Of a stretch of DNA of 64,000 bases, positions 60,922-64,000 are shown piece by piece. The position numbers were made by a program, and so were the translations under genes. The notes under the pieces were generated by a model. That model made no database searches, had not been told where the DNA came from, and was given only the letters and a program-made list of their open reading frames with translations. How positions within the stretch are numbered: position 1 is the stretch's first letter; each line of letters starts with the position of its first letter. Origin of the DNA: Apostichopus japonicus (Eukaryota > Echinodermata > Holothuroidea > Aspidochirotida > Stichopodidae); assembly GCF_037975245.1 (NCBI RefSeq), contig NC_092568.1:35316501-35380500 (forward strand), in the 5' to 3' direction.

Positions 60922-61437
60922 CACAATTGGGGAACTTGAGATAAAATCATCCGTTGGAAAGAAAAATGAGAGTCGCATGGTGTACTCTTAGCTCTAGCGG
61001 AAAGTGACGAAGTTTATTGCGGAAGTCAATGGAGCAATTGACTGTGGTAGGACTTCTGTTCACCAATTAATTACTCAGAAAATTGAAACCAGTAAAATAA
61101 TGGAAAAAATTTAAAACGTTGCCTGTAAATATCTTAATTTAATGTTCAGCACTGTTTTTAAGGAAGCGGTTAATAGATCGATCCTATCCTTCACCAGTTA
61201 AGAAACTAACAGTTACAGATATTTATCCAGAAAATCACGTCATAATCAGACCGACTCCGACGTGAAGGTGACTTCAATAGTCGTTTAATTTACCATAGGA
61301 GATTTGGATGAGAGGCTGCAAGAAAACACAAAAACATATCATATCATATTTTTTTTTTTTTATTTATTCGCATTTTTTATCCAGGGTTGCTTATTCAGCA
61401 AAAGCTGGTTTCCAATAAGGCCCTGCTTTTTACATTA
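60922..61437. other. Intergenic, no gene seen
   Basis: Unique sequence with a poly-T tract at about 61350. No recognisable feature. Confidence 0.5.
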
Positions 61438-61765
61438 AAATATCATATCATGTCATATCATGTCACGTTACGTCACGTCAGGACATGTCATGTCACATAA
61501 TATCATATCATATCATACCATATCATACCATACCATACTATACCATACTATACCAAACCATACCATATCATACCATATCATATGATATCATATCATATCA
61601 TATCATATCATATCATATCATATCATATCATATCATATCATATCATATCATATCATATCATATCATATCAAATCATATCATATCATATCATATCATATCA
61701 TATCATATCATATCATATATGAATATCATATCATATCATACCATACTATATCATATCCATATCAT
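61438..61765. repeat. (ATCAT)n pentanucleotide satellite
   Basis: About 60 copies of TATCA/CATAT pentamers, pure in the middle (61570-61718) and degenerate at both sides (CCATA, CGTCA variants). The 130-residue open frame across it is an artefact. Confidence 0.95.
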
Positions 61766-62218
61766 GTCACGTTACGTAACGACATGTCATGCCTTGTCAT
61801 GGCTTGTAATATATTTATGTATGTATGTGTGTGCGTGCGTGTGTGTGTGTGTTGGGGGGGGGGGCGTTCGTAGATGAGCGGGCCGGATTCATGCTTTCCC
61901 AATTTAGATCTATTTCATGGAAATAATGTCAAATCATTGGTTCATGTTATATAATCCAGGTGTTCCTGGCATAACATCAGGTCAGTCCTTCCTGACGTAG
62001 TTTGACCATTATATTTTTAAGATGACAAAAAACCCTGGTGCCCATCCAAAAGTTCCACTATTCCAGAAGAACGTACTGTAAGTGTATGTGGGTATGTATA
62101 CATAATCACTTGGTTTTCTTTGGGGAGGGGGTGTTAATGAAGCATTGAGAAAGTTTTGAATACTTGAATCTTCTAAGTTCTGGCATGACAAATTGAAGTA
62201 CCGTATTTCCATACTTAC
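61766..62218. other. Intergenic/intron, no gene seen
   Basis: Starts with (GT)n and a G-run (61830-61865). The remainder is the presumed intron downstream of the Kunitz exon on the reverse strand; no further exon was recognised. Confidence 0.45.
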
Positions 62219-62374
62219 TTCCACCACAAGTCAAAAGACACTCCTCTTCCGTCGCGAAGTTGTTGGCATTACCCTTGCATCCTCCGTAAATAAAGGGGAT
62301 GCACTCGTCATTTTGAAATGACCATCTTTCAAAGTGAGCCCTGCACTTACCAGGCTTAAGGGGAAGAGTACAAG
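62219..62374 (-). CDS. Kunitz/BPTI serine-protease-inhibitor exon (partial gene)
   Basis: Reverse-strand exon of 156 nt, from an acceptor (TTTTAG|CTTGT, start 62374) to a donor (GGTGGAA|GTAAGT, end 62219). Both introns are phase 1, so it is a symmetric module, as usual for Kunitz domains. Six cysteines are spaced 8, 13, 7, 12 and 3; the second gap is two shorter than the common 15. Seen: CTLPLKPGKCRAHF, FIYGGCKGNANNF and EEECLLTCGG. The residue after the second cysteine, the usual P1 site, is Arg, which predicts inhibition of trypsin-like proteases. Neighbouring exons and any signal peptide were not found, so the full protein could be a single- or multi-domain secreted inhibitor or matrix protein. 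Confidence 0.88.
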
Positions 62375-63100
62375 CTAAAACATAATAAAATAAAAAACAG
62401 GTTTTAGGTCGATATGTATAATAAGAGTATGTAACAAGTCGATTCATCCATAAAAGATAGAATAGAAGTCAACGTGCCGAGAAAAGTTTGAATTCCAGTT
62501 GATATTAACTAACTCTATCAGACCATAGTTATTTAAAAGTTTCTCGTGGGTTGTAAAGGGGAAAGCAGGGGGGGGGGGGTTCCAGGGTTTCAAACAAGAG
62601 AGGCCATGGTCATGGGGTCATGAAGCCGGAAGGGGCTCTGGAGGTCCTCCCTCAGGAAAAAAAAGGTTAAAACGTGAAATTGTGTATTCTGGGGCCAATT
62701 TAGGCTATTAATCAGGTCCATAATTAGGACCTGATTATAGCCTAATTATGTTGTCCTAATAACTATTTTTAATTGTTTGTGGAGTGGGGAACTGCAAAAA
62801 AGGGTGTACACCACACAATGCACCCCCCCCCCCCGGATCCGTGCCTGTTATAATAACGTTTCGTATTTTACTTAAAACCATATATATATGACAATGTAGA
62901 GATATGAAACCAGAAATAACACCAACCGCAACTGTAACAAGTAATAATAAACAACAATAGTAACAACAACAATAAGGACAACATAAAGAAACATGCGGAC
63001 AATAGCATTCCCAAAACTTGACTATACACAATGTATAGCAAAAATCATGTTTACAGGTATGCACATGTCTTTATTTTCCAGCATGAAAAACGTCAGTTTT
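62375..63100. other. Presumed intron/upstream region of the Kunitz gene
   Basis: No second exon recognised. Contains G-runs (62567-62578) and a C-run followed by CCGGATCCGTGCCTG (62822-62849), resembling the right end of a hAT-type element. Confidence 0.4.
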
Positions 63101-63107
63101 ATACTTT

Positions 63108-63109
<2 letters not shown>

Positions 63110-63152
<43 letters not shown>
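63110..63152. repeat. (TA)n microsatellite
   Basis: About 21 TA dinucleotides directly before the PLE endonuclease relic. Confidence 0.95.
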
Positions 63153-63154
<2 letters not shown>

Positions 63155-63425
63155 GCAACCACACGAAGTCGTTTCGCAACAAAAAATATGAAAAGGAGAC
63201 AGAACTATCCAAGCATATCTGGGCACTGAAAGCAAGGGGAGAGACTACACTATTGAATGGAACATATTGAAGAAATCCGACACACACCAACGCGAATCAG
63301 GATCATGCAATCTATGCATGGAAGAGAAGCTGGGCCATAATAAAATCAAATGACAGATGCATCAACAAAAGAACCGAGCTGTTATCACACTGTCGCCATG
63401 GCAACCGTAAACACACACGCCTGAA
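63153..63425 (+). pseudogene. PLE C-terminal (GIY-YIG endonuclease) relic
   Basis: Forward-strand residues NHTKSFRNKKYEKETELSKH then IWALKARGE, with a shift near 63236 to YTIEWNILKKS and SCNLCMEEKLGHNK, and another near 63350 to [15 protein letters not shown]. These are the conserved end of the PLE endonuclease region, including CxxC and CRH residues. Two frameshifts and loss of everything upstream (replaced by (TA)n) make it inactive. A hammerhead-like motif follows at 63450. Confidence 0.85.
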
Positions 63426-63449
63426 GCCGAGATAGCCTATGTTGTTCAG

Positions 63450-63499
63450 TTGCCTGATGATCGGTGCGCGAGCCGTACCCGTGAAACTCCGAGTAGCAG
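63450..63499 (+). ncRNA. Hammerhead-ribozyme-like motif of a PLE 3' end
   Basis: Order: TTGC (63450-63453), CTGATGA (63454-63460), stem II CGG/CCG with a long loop and a U-U mismatch at its base, GAAA (63483-63486), stem III ACT/AGT closed by CCG, cleavage residue A (63495), then GCAG (63496-63499), which pairs with TTGC (one G-U). It shares GTGAAACTCCGAGT exactly with the motif at 874-915. It lies directly after PLE endonuclease codons, the position known for PLE hammerheads. Confidence 0.7.
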
Positions 63500-63531
63500 T
63501 ATGATGATAGTTTAGTTAAGTATATTATGTG

Positions 63532-63670
<139 letters not shown>

Positions 63671-64000
63671 GCGTTACGTTGTGAGAAACTGACGAAATGG
63701 TCTGTGTGTTGAACTATTTAATTGTGTCACTTGAATTTGGTAAAAAAAAAAAAAGATCCAAAAAACAAATTCATGCCGCAAAAAAAATACAATCGAGAAT
63801 TATATCAGTTTTTCAACGTTCTGTAAAATATCAAACTTAATTTTCTGCCTTTATTACGTCGCCCTTGAACACAAACAATGTGTTTTAATTTCGTGACCAT
63901 ATTGAGATAGATGACAAATTCTTGAGCATATGCAAACGAAAAACTTCAAAATACTGAAAACACGAAGCATTAAAAAATATCTTTAAATATGAAAATATTG
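63671..64000. other. Window end, no gene seen
   Basis: AT-rich sequence with an A-run at 63742-63753. Nothing recognisable. Confidence 0.5.

Noticed and set aside
61485-61877. 130-residue open frame
   Set aside because: Translation of an (ATCAT)n satellite.

Overview
This 64 kb window looks like animal nuclear DNA. It has long AT-rich introns with GT..AG borders, phased exons, dense transposable elements and long (TA)n tracts. Hammerhead-carrying Penelope-like elements, a foldback-like element built of short palindromic repeats, hAT-type MITEs, L2/CR1-like LINEs and a tRNA-derived SINE together suggest a marine invertebrate, perhaps an echinoderm. I cannot name the species.

Host genes. (1) 25146-47659 (+) is a complete ERCC2/XPD helicase gene of the TFIIH complex: 22 coding exons, 2283 nt including the stop, 760 residues. 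Its first coding exon is only ATGAA. The Walker A lysine, four Fe-S cysteines, DEAH box and the arginines at positions 683 and 722 fall at the same residue numbers as in human XPD. (2) 50958-51998 (+) is an uninterrupted 346-residue tartrate-resistant (purple) acid phosphatase (ACP5 type) with a signal peptide and all metal ligands. (3) 62219-62374 (-) is one symmetric phase 1-1 Kunitz inhibitor exon of a gene whose other exons I could not find.

Layout. 1-2930: two arrays of a 20 bp self-complementary repeat with mirrored inner borders (foldback-like). 3098-4935: about 37 copies of a 49 bp minisatellite. 5677-6105: a MITE with TTAA target duplications. 6110-11145: mostly unannotated, with a 160 bp hairpin. 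11165-23723: a nested complex. A reverse-strand Penelope-like element (PLE) with inverted ends is interrupted by a hAT-like element, a 0.9 kb tandem duplication, an L2/CR1-like LINE, and a 5.1 kb transposon with CACTG ends and TA target duplications. That transposon carries a decayed PB1-domain gene. 24330-24996: a hAT-like foldback MITE ending 149 bp before the XPD start codon. 25146-48683: XPD and its 3' region, with introns containing a LINE, three hAT-type elements and a 53 bp tandem repeat. The end of the XPD coding exon has been tandemly copied about seven times into the sequence after the stop. 48.7-64 kb: the phosphatase, the Kunitz exon, two hAT MITEs, a SINE, microsatellites and a second PLE relic.

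The most unusual signals are four hammerhead-ribozyme-like folds, each with an exactly complementary 4 bp stem I; the PB1-carrying CACTG/TA transposon inside the PLE; the multiplied XPD gene end; and the palindromic-repeat foldback structure. All protein and family names come from reading the sequence, not from a database search.
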